Source of the DNA: Parvularculaceae bacterium
GTDB lineage: Bacteria; Pseudomonadota; Alphaproteobacteria; Caulobacterales; Parvularculaceae
Length of the DNA stretch: 64,000 nt
Direction: 5' to 3'
Assembly: GCA_028284065.1 (NCBI GenBank)
Contig: JANQSJ010000014.1
Location: forward strand, 310,001 to 374,000
This document shows positions 1 to 8,680 of this stretch, one piece after another. Under the pieces are notes generated by a model, which searched no databases, had not been told where the DNA came from, and was given only the letters and a program-made list of their open reading frames with translations. Within the stretch, counting starts at the first letter, position 1. Each line of letters starts with the position of its first letter. The position numbers were made by a program, and so were the translations under genes.

Positions 1-108
1 ATCCTCTTCATCAGGCGCGGCCTTGAAACCTTTCGGCTCAGCCGCGAACGCCGAATGAAGGGCCAGCCAGAAAACCAGAAAACAGGCGGTGAGAAATATG
101 CGCGGCAT
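1..108 (-). CDS. Secreted protein, N-terminal fragment (partial)
   Basis: This is the first 36 codons of a minus-strand gene whose remainder lies outside the window. It starts with ATG at 108 behind an AGGAG ribosome site about 7 bases upstream. The peptide begins MPRIFLTACFLVFWLALHS and ends its hydrophobic stretch with AFA-AEP, a clear Sec signal peptide with a probable cleavage site after residue 23. The mature part visible is short and acidic (PDEED), so no function can be assigned. It lies downstream of nadE in the same direction with a gap of about 95 bases. Confidence 0.7.
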   Translation of the reverse strand, partial: MPRIFLTACFLVFWLALHSAFAAEPKGFKAAPDEED

Positions 109-203
109 GCGCCGAACTCCTTTAGCCAGACTTGACCGCCGGAGTATGGGTCAAGCCCGGGTCCGGCGCAATTTCAGCAATGCCTAAGCGGCGCTGCACG
201 CCG

Positions 204-1880
204 TCAGTCGCGGTCGCGCCAGCCATTGGTGATCGGGTATCGCCGATCTCTGCCGAAATTCACTTTCGTCACTTTCGGGCCGGGCGGCGCCTGGCGGCGT
301 TTAAACTCAGCGACATAAAGAAGGTGCTCGATCCGCCGGACGGTCCCTTCCTCGAACCCGTCCGCGACGATGTCCCGGACGCTCATCTCCCGCTCGATAA
401 GGCGCTCCAGAATGCCGTCAAGGATGTCGTAGGGCGGCAGGCTGTCCTGGTCGGTCTGGTCTTCGCGCAGTTCCGCCGACGGCGCTTTCGTGATGATTCG
501 CTCAGGAACGACGGTTCCTTCCGGTCCTTTCAAACCACTCGGCTCTGCGCCGTTTCGCCAGAGGCATAACCTGTAGACATCAGATTTATATATATCTTTG
601 AGCGGATTATACCCGCCGTTCATGTCGCCATAGAGCGTGGCGTATCCCACCGACATTTCCGACTTGTTCCCTGTGGTGAGCACCATATCGCCGAACTTGT
701 TCGACAACGCCATCAGGATGACGCCGCGGATTCTCGACTGGGTGTTCTCCTCCGTCACGTCCGGCGCCCGACCCGCAAATGCGGCGGCGAGCATCTCATC
801 GAACGCGGCGACGCCGGGCTCGATGCCGATCTCGCGCAGGCTCACGCCCAACGCGTCGGCGCAGGCGGCCGCGTCTTGAAGGCTTTCCCGGGAGGTGTAT
901 CGCGAGGGCATCATCACGCAATGGACGCGGTCGGGGCCCAGCGCGTCGACGGCGATCGCGGCGGTCAGCGCGGAGTCAACGCCGCCGGAAAGACCGATGA
1001 CGACGCCAGGAAATCGATTCTTGTCCACATAGTCGCGCACGCCGAGCGTCACCGCGCGGTAGATTCCTTCCAGTTCGTCCGGCCATTCAGCCTGCAGACT
1101 TTCACGGCAGACGAGGCTGTTTCCCTCGCGCGCCCATTCGGACAGGAATACGCCGGGGGCGAATTGAGGCGCACGCGCGAGCGCAGCGCCGTCCGGGCCG
1201 ATAGCGAAACTTGCGCCGTCGAAAACGACCTCATCCTGGCCCGCCAGCTGATTGACGAACAGGATCGGCAGGCCGGTTGAATGGGCGCGATCACGCGCGG
1301 CGACGGTCCGCTCGTTAAGCGCAGTGCGCCGATAAGGCGATCCATGGGGCGCGATCAGGATCTCCGCGCCCTCCGCTTTCAGATGTTCGCCGACGCCCGG
1401 CAGCCACATGTCTTCGCAGACAAGGAGCCCGATGCGGAAGCCGCGCAAGTCTATCGGCGCCGGCAGAGCCGGTCCCGGCGCGAACACGCGCGGCTCATCA
1501 AAGACGCCGTAATTCGGCAGACGGACTTTCCGGACAACGCTCTTAATCTCTCCGCCATCAAGCAGGAAGCAGGCGTTATAGAGCGTCTCGCCTTCAAGCC
1601 AGGGCGCGCCGACGATCATCGCCGGTCCGCCGTCCGTCGTTTCCCTGGCGAGCGACCTGACCGCATCAGCGCAGGCGCGCCGAAACGCAGGCTTCCGAAC
1701 AAGGTCCTCCGGCGGATAACCGCACACGACAAGCTCGCAGAAGACGGCGAGGTCCGCGCCGGCCGAAGCCGCCGCCTCTCGCGCCGCACGGATGCGGCCG
1801 AGATTGCCCTCAATGTCGCCGACGACCGGCTCGATCTGGCAGATCGCGATCGACAGCATGTCCTTTGCTTGCGCGTTCAT
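204..1880 (-). CDS. nadE: Glutamine-dependent NAD+ synthetase
   Basis: Final step of NAD biosynthesis: amidation of nicotinic acid adenine dinucleotide using glutamine and ATP, in the cytosol. The 558-residue protein has an N-terminal nitrilase-type glutaminase domain with the Glu-Lys-Cys triad visible as Glu49 (FCELVVCGYPPEDL), Lys118 (RKVRLPNYGVFDE) and Cys155 (LLVCEDMW). It is followed by an NAD synthase domain with the PP-loop SGGVDSALTAAIA near residue 300 and the TGNKSEMSVGY motif. The length fits the glutamine-dependent class. ATG at 1880 is used here; a second in-frame ATG at 1859 (MLSIAICQ) is also possible. It follows gltB with a gap of only 66 bases in the same direction, so co-transcription of these nitrogen genes is plausible. 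Confidence 0.97.
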   Translation of the reverse strand: MNAQAKDMLSIAICQIEPVVGDIEGNLGRIRAAREAAASAGADLAVFCELVVCGYPPEDLVRKPAFRRACADAVRSLARETTDGGPAMIVGAPWLEGETLYNACFLLDGGEIKSVVRKVRLPNYGVFDEPRVFAPGPALPAPIDLRGFRIGLLVCEDMWLPGVGEHLKAEGAEILIAPHGSPYRRTALNERTVAARDRAHSTGLPILFVNQLAGQDEVVFDGASFAIGPDGAALARAPQFAPGVFLSEWAREGNSLVCRESLQAEWPDELEGIYRAVTLGVRDYVDKNRFPGVVIGLSGGVDSALTAAIAVDALGPDRVHCVMMPSRYTSRESLQDAAACADALGVSLREIGIEPGVAAFDEMLAAAFAGRAPDVTEENTQSRIRGVILMALSNKFGDMVLTTGNKSEMSVGYATLYGDMNGGYNPLKDIYKSDVYRLCLWRNGAEPSGLKGPEGTVVPERIITKAPSAELREDQTDQDSLPPYDILDGILERLIEREMSVRDIVADGFEEGTVRRIEHLLYVAEFKRRQAPPGPKVTKVNFGRDRRYPITNGWRDRD

Positions 1881-1946
1881 GCCGCCTTTAAACGCCCGAG
1901 CGCCGGCGGCCGCAAGGGTCGCTCCATATCGCCCGGCCCAAGGACA

Positions 1947-4900
1947 TCAGGCCGCCGCTTCATCGCCTTCTTCGAGGCGGAGAATGTCGATTGGCGCGAT
2001 TTCGCGGAAATCGCCGAGCACGTCGCCCCAGTTGGCGAGGAGCCTGCGTGCGAGCGTTGACCCCGTCGCGGCTAGGTGCCGCTCAATCAGCCTCATCGCA
2101 GCAGCTTCGGCCGCGTCGGCGAGCGGGCGGGCGATGACGCTGTCAAAATTGACCCGCGGCTCCAGCCGGCCTTCGGGATCGTAAACATAGGCGCGCCCGC
2201 CGGTCATGCCGGCGGCGAAATTGTCTCCGACGGGACCGAGGATCGCCACCTCGCCGCCGGTCATGTATTCGCACCCGTTCGCGCCGCACCCTTCGATGAC
2301 GGCGTCCGCGCCGGAATTGCGCACCGCGAACCGCGTGCCGGCGCGCCCAGCGGCGAAGAGCGCGCCCGCGGTGGCGCCATAGAGGCAGGTATTGCCAATG
2401 ATGGCCCCTGCGTCCGCCTCAACCGCAGCGGCGAAGTCCGCCGACAATTCCTCCGGCGGACGCTTTGACGGGCGTACGACGATCACGCCGCCGGAAAGGC
2501 CCTTTCCCACATAGTCGTTGGCGTCGCCGACCAGTTCGAGGCGCAGGCCGTTCGCGGCAAAGCAGCCGAGCGATTGCCCGGCGCTGCCGCGCAAACGCAC
2601 GGTCAGGTGCCCCTCCGGCAGGCCGCCAGGCCCATGCTGTCGCACGATGGCGGACGACGTCCGCGCGCCGATTGAGCGCTCGGTGTTCCGCACGGCGTAG
2701 GTGAGCTGCATCTTCTCGCCGCGCTCGAACACCGGCGCGGCGTCTTTCAGGATCTGCGCGTCAAGCGTCGGCGTCGGCTCGGACCGCCCCGCCCTTGTGG
2801 AGCGGGCCGGCGCGTCGCCGGCGTCGACGCGCGTCAGCATCGGGTTGAGGTCGAGATCGTCAAGGTCCGGCGCCCCGCGCGTTTCCTGGTAGAGAAGGTC
2901 AGAGCGGCCAATGACGTCCTCAATCGATCGCGCGCCGATCGACGCGAGTATTTCGCGCACGTCCTCGGCGATGAACGACATCAGCGTCACCACATGCTCC
3001 GGCGCGCCGCGGAACCGCCCGCGCAGGTCCGCATCCTGCGTGCAGACGCCCACGGGGCAGGTGTTCGAATGGCACTGGCGCACCATCAGGCAGCCCATGG
3101 CGATAAGCGACAGCGTGCCGACGCCAAACTCCTCCGCCCCCAGCATCGCCGCCATGACCACGTCGCGCCCCGTCCGGATGCCGCCATCGGTCCGTAGCGT
3201 GACCTTTTCGCGGAGATTATTCACGGTCAGCACCTGATGGGCCTCGGAGAGGCCAAGCTCCCAGGGGCCGCCGGCGAACTTGATGGACGTCAGCGGCGAA
3301 GCGCCCGTGCCGCCGACATTGCCGGAGATGAGGATGACGTCGGCATTGGCCTTGGCGACGCCCGCAGCGATCGGCCCGATGCCCGCCGCCGCGACGAGCT
3401 TCACGCAGACGCGCGCCTCGGGGCTGATGTTCTTCAGGTCGTAAATGAGCTGCGCCAAATCCTCGATCGAATAAATATCATGGTGCGGCGGCGGCGAGAT
3501 AAGCGTCACGCCGGGCGTCGAGTGGCGCATGCGGGCGATGAATTCCGTCACCTTGAAGCCCGGCAACTGGCCGCCCTCGCCGGGCTTCGCGCCTTGCGCC
3601 ACCTTGATCTCAATCTCGCGGCACTGGTTCAAGTATTCAGCCGTCACGCCGAACCGACCTGAGGCGATCTGCTTCACGGCCGAGTTGGCGTTGTCGCCAT
3701 TTGGATACGGACGATAGCGGTCAGGGTCCTCGCCGCCCTCGCCGGAGACCGACTTCGCGCCAATGCGGTTCATGGCGATGTTGAGCGCGCCATGGGCCTC
3801 CGGCGAAAGCGCGCCGAGAGACATGCCGGGCGTTACAAAACGCTGGCGGATCGCGTTGATGGACTCAACCTCTGAGAGGTCGAGAGGATCGCCAAGATTG
3901 CGCATGGCGAGAAGGTCGCGCAACTGGAACGGCGTCGGCCCGTCCGCCCGGGACAGATAGGACTTGAAGGCGTCATAGTCTTCGTCGCGAACGGCCGTCT
4001 GTAAGTGTTCGACCAACGATGCTTCGAGCGCATGCGCCTCGCCGCGCCTGCGATGGCGGTAGAAGCCCCCCACGGGCAGGACGCCGGCGGCCTCGAACGC
4101 CTGCTCATGAATCTCCCTTGTCTTGCGCTCCAGGAACGGAAGTCCAATGCCGGAAATCCGCGCCGGGGCGCCTGGGAAGAGGTCCCTGGCAAGCGCGCGG
4201 GAAATGCCGAGCGCTTCGAAGTTACATCCTCCGCGATAGGAGGAAATGACCGAGATCCCGCTTTTGGCGAGGATCTTCATGAGCCCCGCTTCGATCGCCT
4301 CTTTGTAGTTGAGGATCGCCTCGCCCAGGAGTCCGGCCGACAGAGCCCCGCGGCGATGAAGATCAGCAATTGAATCGCACGCGAGGTAAGGATTGACCGC
4401 GGTCGCGCCGACGGCGACCAACATCGCCGTATAGTGCGGATCGACGCATTCGGCGGAGCGCACGATGATCGAACAGAAGGCGCGTTTCTCCTCGCCAACG
4501 AGATGCGTATGGACGGCGGCGGCCGCGAGGATCATCGGGGCGGCGAGGCGGCCTGGCCCGACGGTCTCATCGGTCAGAATAAGGTGCTCCCCACCGGCCT
4601 CGACAGCGGCGCGCGCCTCCGCCTTGATCCGCTCGATCGCCGCGCTTAGCGCCTCGCCAGAGCCGTCTGCGTCGCCGGCGTCATACGTGCAGTCGATGAG
4701 CGCGGCCGCGTCGCCGACAAAGTCCCTGAACCGGTCGAACATGCCGTTCGAAAGGAAGGGGCTTTCAAGGACAAAGACGTCCGTCTGCGCCTCGCTCTCG
4801 ACGAGAATGTTCCCAAGGTTCTTGAGCCGCGTCTTGAGGCTCATCACCCGCGCCTCGCGCAAGGGGTCAATCGGCGGGTTCGTCACTTGACTGAATTTCT

Positions 4901-6485
4901 GTCGAAGATAATGCGATAGCGGACGATAGCGCTCCGACAGAACCGCAAGCGGCGTGTCATCCCCCATGGAGCCGATCGACTCCTTCGCGTCGTCCGCCAT
5001 CGGCCTCAGGACGAGGTCAAGCTCCTCAAGCGAATAACCGGCGGCGGCCTGGCGGCGACGCAGGTCCGCGACGTCGAACAGCGCCGGCTCTTCCCCAGGC
5101 CCGATGATCGGCTCCAACTCGACGACATTGCCGAGCCACTCCTGGTACGGATGGCGGGCGGACAGCCGGTCAAGAATTTGTTCGTGGCCGTAAAGACGCT
5201 TCTCATCGAAATCGAAGGCGATCATCCCGCCGGCCTTCAACGCGCCGCGTCGCGCGACGCGCTCCGGCTCCAAGGGGCACATGCCGGTCTCGGAGCCGAC
5301 CGCGAGAATGTCATCATGGGTGACGGCGTACCGCATGGGCCGGAGCCCGCTGCGGTCAAGCGCGGCGACCGCCCAGCGCCCGTCATAGGCGGAAAGCGCC
5401 GCCGGCCCGTCCCACGGCTCCATCACCGAATTGCAGTATTCGTAAAAGGCGCGCCATTCCGACTTCATGACGCCGGCGCGCTTCGACCAGGCCTCCGGCA
5501 TCAGAAGCGACTTCGCCATCGGCCCGGCGCGGCCGGCGCGCACAATCAGTTCGAAGACCTGATCGAGCGCTGCGGAATCCGATGCTCCCGGCTGGACGAT
5601 GGGCCGCAAGTCCTCTGTAGACGTCTCAAAAGCTGCGCTCGCCATGCGGATTTCATGGCTTCGCATCCAGTTGACGTTCCCGCGCAGCGTATTGATCTCG
5701 CCATTGTGCGCCAGCATCCGGAAAGGTTGCGCAAGGCGCCATTCTGGAAACGTGTTCGTCGAATAACGCTGATGGAAAATCGCGACTTTCGATATGAAGC
5801 GCGGATCCTGAAGATCAGGATAAAAAGCGTCTATCGATTCGGCGAGGAACATCCCCTTATAGATAATGTCGTCGGTTGACAGGGAGCACACATAGAGGTC
5901 CGGCACGCCTTCAGCGAGGCGCCGTTTTTCGATCCGTCGACGGATGGCGTAGAGCGTGCGGGCGAGCCGCTCGCGGTCGCGCCCCTGCGGGTCATAGAAC
6001 AGAATCTGTTCGATGGCGGGACGCGTCAGGTTCGCCTTCTCGCCGAGCACCGAGGCGTCGACAGGCGTCTGCCGCCATCCATAGAGGAAGAGGCCCTGGC
6101 GCAGGAGCTCCGATTCGACTATCGCGCGCGCAGCGTCCTGGGCGGCGAAGTCCGTACGCGGCAGAAACAGATGGCCGACGCCGATATCGCCGTCCGCGGG
6201 CCTGTGGCCGGTGCGGGCGACATAGTCGCGCACGAGCGCCTGCGGGATGTTAAGCCGGACGCCCGCGCCGTCGCCGGTCTTGCCGTCGGCGTCGACGGCG
6301 CCGCGATGCCATACGGCCTTCAGCGCCTTAAGGGCGAGATCGACGATCTCCCGCCGCGGCGCGTTGTCGAGCGACAGGATAAGGCCGACCCCACACGCGT
6401 CGCCATCGTCGGCAGGATCATAGAGCCCTTCCGCAGCGGCCCTGCCGCGCATTCTGAGCTGCTCCTGATAGGACTTTTCCGCCAT
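1947..6485 (-). CDS. gltB: Glutamate synthase (NADPH) large subunit
   Basis: Large subunit of GOGAT, which converts glutamine and 2-oxoglutarate to two glutamates with electrons from the GltD subunit. At 1512 residues it has the full bacterial length. Cys31 (DACGVG) is the expected N-terminal nucleophile of the class II amidotransferase after removal of a 30-residue propeptide. The central and FMN-binding synthase domains follow (GAKSVSGEGGEDPDRY, GGTGASPLTSIK). The 3Fe-4S cysteine cluster (QCHSNTCPVGVC) sits near residue 1130, and the C-terminal GXGXG beta-helix domain contains GGVIVV and GANGCEYMTGGEV. A GAGAGGCGG ribosome site precedes ATG 6485. The gene lies 20 bases after gltD, so the two form an operon. 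Confidence 0.98.
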   Translation of the reverse strand: MAEKSYQEQLRMRGRAAAEGLYDPADDGDACGVGLILSLDNAPRREIVDLALKALKAVWHRGAVDADGKTGDGAGVRLNIPQALVRDYVARTGHRPADGDIGVGHLFLPRTDFAAQDAARAIVESELLRQGLFLYGWRQTPVDASVLGEKANLTRPAIEQILFYDPQGRDRERLARTLYAIRRRIEKRRLAEGVPDLYVCSLSTDDIIYKGMFLAESIDAFYPDLQDPRFISKVAIFHQRYSTNTFPEWRLAQPFRMLAHNGEINTLRGNVNWMRSHEIRMASAAFETSTEDLRPIVQPGASDSAALDQVFELIVRAGRAGPMAKSLLMPEAWSKRAGVMKSEWRAFYEYCNSVMEPWDGPAALSAYDGRWAVAALDRSGLRPMRYAVTHDDILAVGSETGMCPLEPERVARRGALKAGGMIAFDFDEKRLYGHEQILDRLSARHPYQEWLGNVVELEPIIGPGEEPALFDVADLRRRQAAAGYSLEELDLVLRPMADDAKESIGSMGDDTPLAVLSERYRPLSHYLRQKFSQVTNPPIDPLREARVMSLKTRLKNLGNILVESEAQTDVFVLESPFLSNGMFDRFRDFVGDAAALIDCTYDAGDADGSGEALSAAIERIKAEARAAVEAGGEHLILTDETVGPGRLAAPMILAAAAVHTHLVGEEKRAFCSIIVRSAECVDPHYTAMLVAVGATAVNPYLACDSIADLHRRGALSAGLLGEAILNYKEAIEAGLMKILAKSGISVISSYRGGCNFEALGISRALARDLFPGAPARISGIGLPFLERKTREIHEQAFEAAGVLPVGGFYRHRRRGEAHALEASLVEHLQTAVRDEDYDAFKSYLSRADGPTPFQLRDLLAMRNLGDPLDLSEVESINAIRQRFVTPGMSLGALSPEAHGALNIAMNRIGAKSVSGEGGEDPDRYRPYPNGDNANSAVKQIASGRFGVTAEYLNQCREIEIKVAQGAKPGEGGQLPGFKVTEFIARMRHSTPGVTLISPPPHHDIYSIEDLAQLIYDLKNISPEARVCVKLVAAAGIGPIAAGVAKANADVILISGNVGGTGASPLTSIKFAGGPWELGLSEAHQVLTVNNLREKVTLRTDGGIRTGRDVVMAAMLGAEEFGVGTLSLIAMGCLMVRQCHSNTCPVGVCTQDADLRGRFRGAPEHVVTLMSFIAEDVREILASIGARSIEDVIGRSDLLYQETRGAPDLDDLDLNPMLTRVDAGDAPARSTRAGRSEPTPTLDAQILKDAAPVFERGEKMQLTYAVRNTERSIGARTSSAIVRQHGPGGLPEGHLTVRLRGSAGQSLGCFAANGLRLELVGDANDYVGKGLSGGVIVVRPSKRPPEELSADFAAAVEADAGAIIGNTCLYGATAGALFAAGRAGTRFAVRNSGADAVIEGCGANGCEYMTGGEVAILGPVGDNFAAGMTGGRAYVYDPEGRLEPRVNFDSVIARPLADAAEAAAMRLIERHLAATGSTLARRLLANWGDVLGDFREIAPIDILRLEEGDEAAA

Positions 6486-6505
6486 CGCCGCCTCTCGCCG
6501 GAGCC

Positions 6506-7936
6506 CTATTCCGCCGCGACGTCGGCGGCGGGATGCGCAGGGGCCTGCGCGGCGAGGCGGGCTGCGATGGCGGCCGCGGCGACGCGACCGTCGCGGATCG
6601 CCCAGACGACGAGCGAGGCGCCGCGCACGATGTCGCCAGCGGCGTAGACGCCCGGCAGGGACGTCTCCAGCGTGCGCCCATCGGCGGAAATCGTTCCGCG
6701 CGACGAGACCTTCAATTGCGGCGCGCCGAATGCGCCGGGCAGGTCCTCCGGCTCAAAGCCGAGGGCCGCGATGACGAGATCCGCCTCCAGGTCCCGCTCC
6801 GAGCCCGGAATGCTGACGGGCGCGCGCCGGCCGCCCGCGTCCGGCTCGCCGAGCCGCATGGCGCTCACGGTCACCTTGCCGCAGGCGACGGCCCGCGGCG
6901 AAGACAGCCATTCGAACCCGACGCCCTCCTCCTCCGCGTGGCCGACCTCCCGCTGCGAGCCAGGCATGTTCGCGCGGTCGCGGCGGTAAAGGCAGCGCAC
7001 TGACTTCGCCCCCTGGCGCGCAGCCGTCCGCACGCAGTCCATTGCGGTGTCGCCGCCGCCGATGACGATTACGCGTTTGCCCGCGGCGTCCGGCGCGTCT
7101 GCGCCCACATCGTCGCCAAGGCCGCGCCGATTGGACGCGGTCAGATATTCAAGCGCCGGCGCGAGCGTCGCCGCCCGATCGACCGGACAGTCAAGGCCGC
7201 GCGGCTTGTAGACGCCCGTCGCGATCAGCATCGCGTCGTGGCGCGCGCGCAGCTCGTCGAGCGTCGCGTCTCGGCCAACCTCGAAGCCAAGCCGGAACTC
7301 GACCCCGCCATCGCGCAAAAGTTGCTCGCGGCGGGCGACGACGGCCTTGTCGAGCTTGAAATTCGGAATGCCGTAAATCAGAAGCCCGCCGACCCGGTCA
7401 TAGCGATCGTAGACCACCACCTGAAAGCCCTGCCGGCGCAACTCCTCCGCCGCGGCGAGGCCCGCAGGCCCGGCGCCGATGATCCCGACGCTTTCCGGCC
7501 GCTCCGCCGCAGGACGCACCGGCGTCACCCAACCGTTCTCGAATGCGGTCTCGGTAATGTATGTCTCCACCGAGCCGATGGTGACGGTTCCATGCCCGGA
7601 CTGTTCGATGACGCAGGAGCCTTCGCACAAGCGGTCCTGCGGACAGATACGTCCGCACACCTCAGGCATATTGTTGGTGGCGGACGATACGGCGTACGCT
7701 TCCTCAAGCCGCCCCTCAGCGACAAGACGCAGCCAGTCCGGTATGTCGTTGCCGAGGGGACAATGGTCCTGGCAGAACGGCACGCCGCATTGCGAACAGC
7801 GCGAGGCCTGATCGGCCGCGACCGCTTCGGCAAAGGGCTGATATATCTCCTCAAAGTCGCCGCGGCGGTCGGCCGCCGGGCGCTTTTCTGGGGTCTCGCG
7901 CTCCCGCGAGACAAAACGGAGCATGCGATCGGTCAA
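6506..7936 (-). CDS. gltD: Glutamate synthase (NADPH) small subunit
   Basis: Beta subunit of GOGAT that oxidises NADPH and passes electrons through FAD and 4Fe-4S clusters to GltB. Eight N-terminal cysteines are present (C47, C50, C55, C59; C94, C98, C104, C108 counted from the TTG start). The FAD-binding GIIGAGPAG lies near residue 151, and the NADPH-binding VIVIGGGDTAMD near residue 290. The frame opens at a TTG (7936) with a weak GGGAA ahead; an ATG at 7924 (MLRFVSRERE) is the alternative start. It is first in the gltD-gltB-nadE series and has a long untranslated region upstream. Confidence 0.96.
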   Translation of the reverse strand: MTDRMLRFVSRERETPEKRPAADRRGDFEEIYQPFAEAVAADQASRCSQCGVPFCQDHCPLGNDIPDWLRLVAEGRLEEAYAVSSATNNMPEVCGRICPQDRLCEGSCVIEQSGHGTVTIGSVETYITETAFENGWVTPVRPAAERPESVGIIGAGPAGLAAAEELRRQGFQVVVYDRYDRVGGLLIYGIPNFKLDKAVVARREQLLRDGGVEFRLGFEVGRDATLDELRARHDAMLIATGVYKPRGLDCPVDRAATLAPALEYLTASNRRGLGDDVGADAPDAAGKRVIVIGGGDTAMDCVRTAARQGAKSVRCLYRRDRANMPGSQREVGHAEEEGVGFEWLSSPRAVACGKVTVSAMRLGEPDAGGRRAPVSIPGSERDLEADLVIAALGFEPEDLPGAFGAPQLKVSSRGTISADGRTLETSLPGVYAAGDIVRGASLVVWAIRDGRVAAAAIAARLAAQAPAHPAADVAAE

Positions 7937-8680
7937 GAACGTTTCCCAAGGTCGGCGTACGCGGCGCCCTTACCGAAGGGCGGACGCGCGCGGGCGCAGA
8001 CACGCACAAATCGCGCCTGCAATGGGAGGCATTCTAAGCCGCCCCGACAGGCGTTCGATAAATTCATCGTCGACGGGTTTTTGGCCACCAGAAGCGGCGG
8101 ATGCAAGACGAATTTTGCGCGACATCAAATCACATTGGCAGAATATCGCGCAACCATTGCTGCGCCGCAGGAAAGGCAAGCCGCCAATCGGGCCGCGATC
8201 GGCCCGATATCGACCCTGCTGCTCAGTCGAGCGGTCCTAAAGCGACGATTGAGAGCACGCGCGGGTTGCCGGGCCGAACGAAGACGCCAGCAGCCCAGCC
8301 ACGCTCTTTCCAGCCGAAAACTGCATGAATCCCAGGCGCCTTCGCCATCAAACGCCCTACGGCTATCAAACGCCACGGCAACCGCAATCGCGACGTCAAA
8401 CGAATGGCGGCGCGCATCGTCCTTTTTTGCTGAACCGCATGATTCCGTCGCAAAAATTGAGGAGCATAGCCGTTTGCCGCAGCCGGCTGCGTCATGACGG
8501 GGGCGCTGCCGCCCAAACGCGTCAATCGCGCCGGAAGGCCGCCGCACAAACGGGTTGAAGAGAACGCCCAAACGCGGAAAGACGCCGCGAACGAGACCGG
8601 ACGATCGCTAACGACAATAACGCCGCAGCAGCTGGCCCAGCGACGCCTGAAGAGAACTGGACTTGCGAGGAGGGACCTGC
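7937..8680. other. Long intergenic region between gltD and phoD-like gene
   Basis: About 740 bases between divergent genes. It should hold the gltD promoter and the promoter of the plus-strand phosphatase gene. A perfect 14-base palindrome, CGCAGCCGGCTGCG, lies at 8477-8490. No convincing Pho box (direct CTGTCA-like repeats) or terminator is apparent. One short minus-strand reading frame (8223-8417) is listed separately at low confidence; other open frames here look like chance openings in GC-rich DNA. Confidence 0.5.
8223..8417 (-). CDS. Possible small basic protein, function unknown
   Basis: A 64-codon frame starting at ATG 8417 with a closely spaced AAAAAGGA. The N-terminus is strongly basic (RLTSRLRLPWR) and is followed by a protein-like stretch GIHAVFGWKERGWAAGVFV. 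Third codon positions are moderately GC-rich, less than in the flanking genes. An in-frame ATG at 8495 would lengthen it to 90 codons. I recognise no family, and it may be a chance frame inside the gltD upstream region. Confidence 0.25.
   Translation of the reverse strand: MRAAIRLTSRLRLPWRLIAVGRLMAKAPGIHAVFGWKERGWAAGVFVRPGNPRVLSIVALGPLD

Noticed and set aside
7238..8497. 419-codon plus-strand frame across gltD and its upstream region
   Set aside because: Its first half is antisense to gltD and the rest is compositionally unlike the true genes; no ribosome site or motif.
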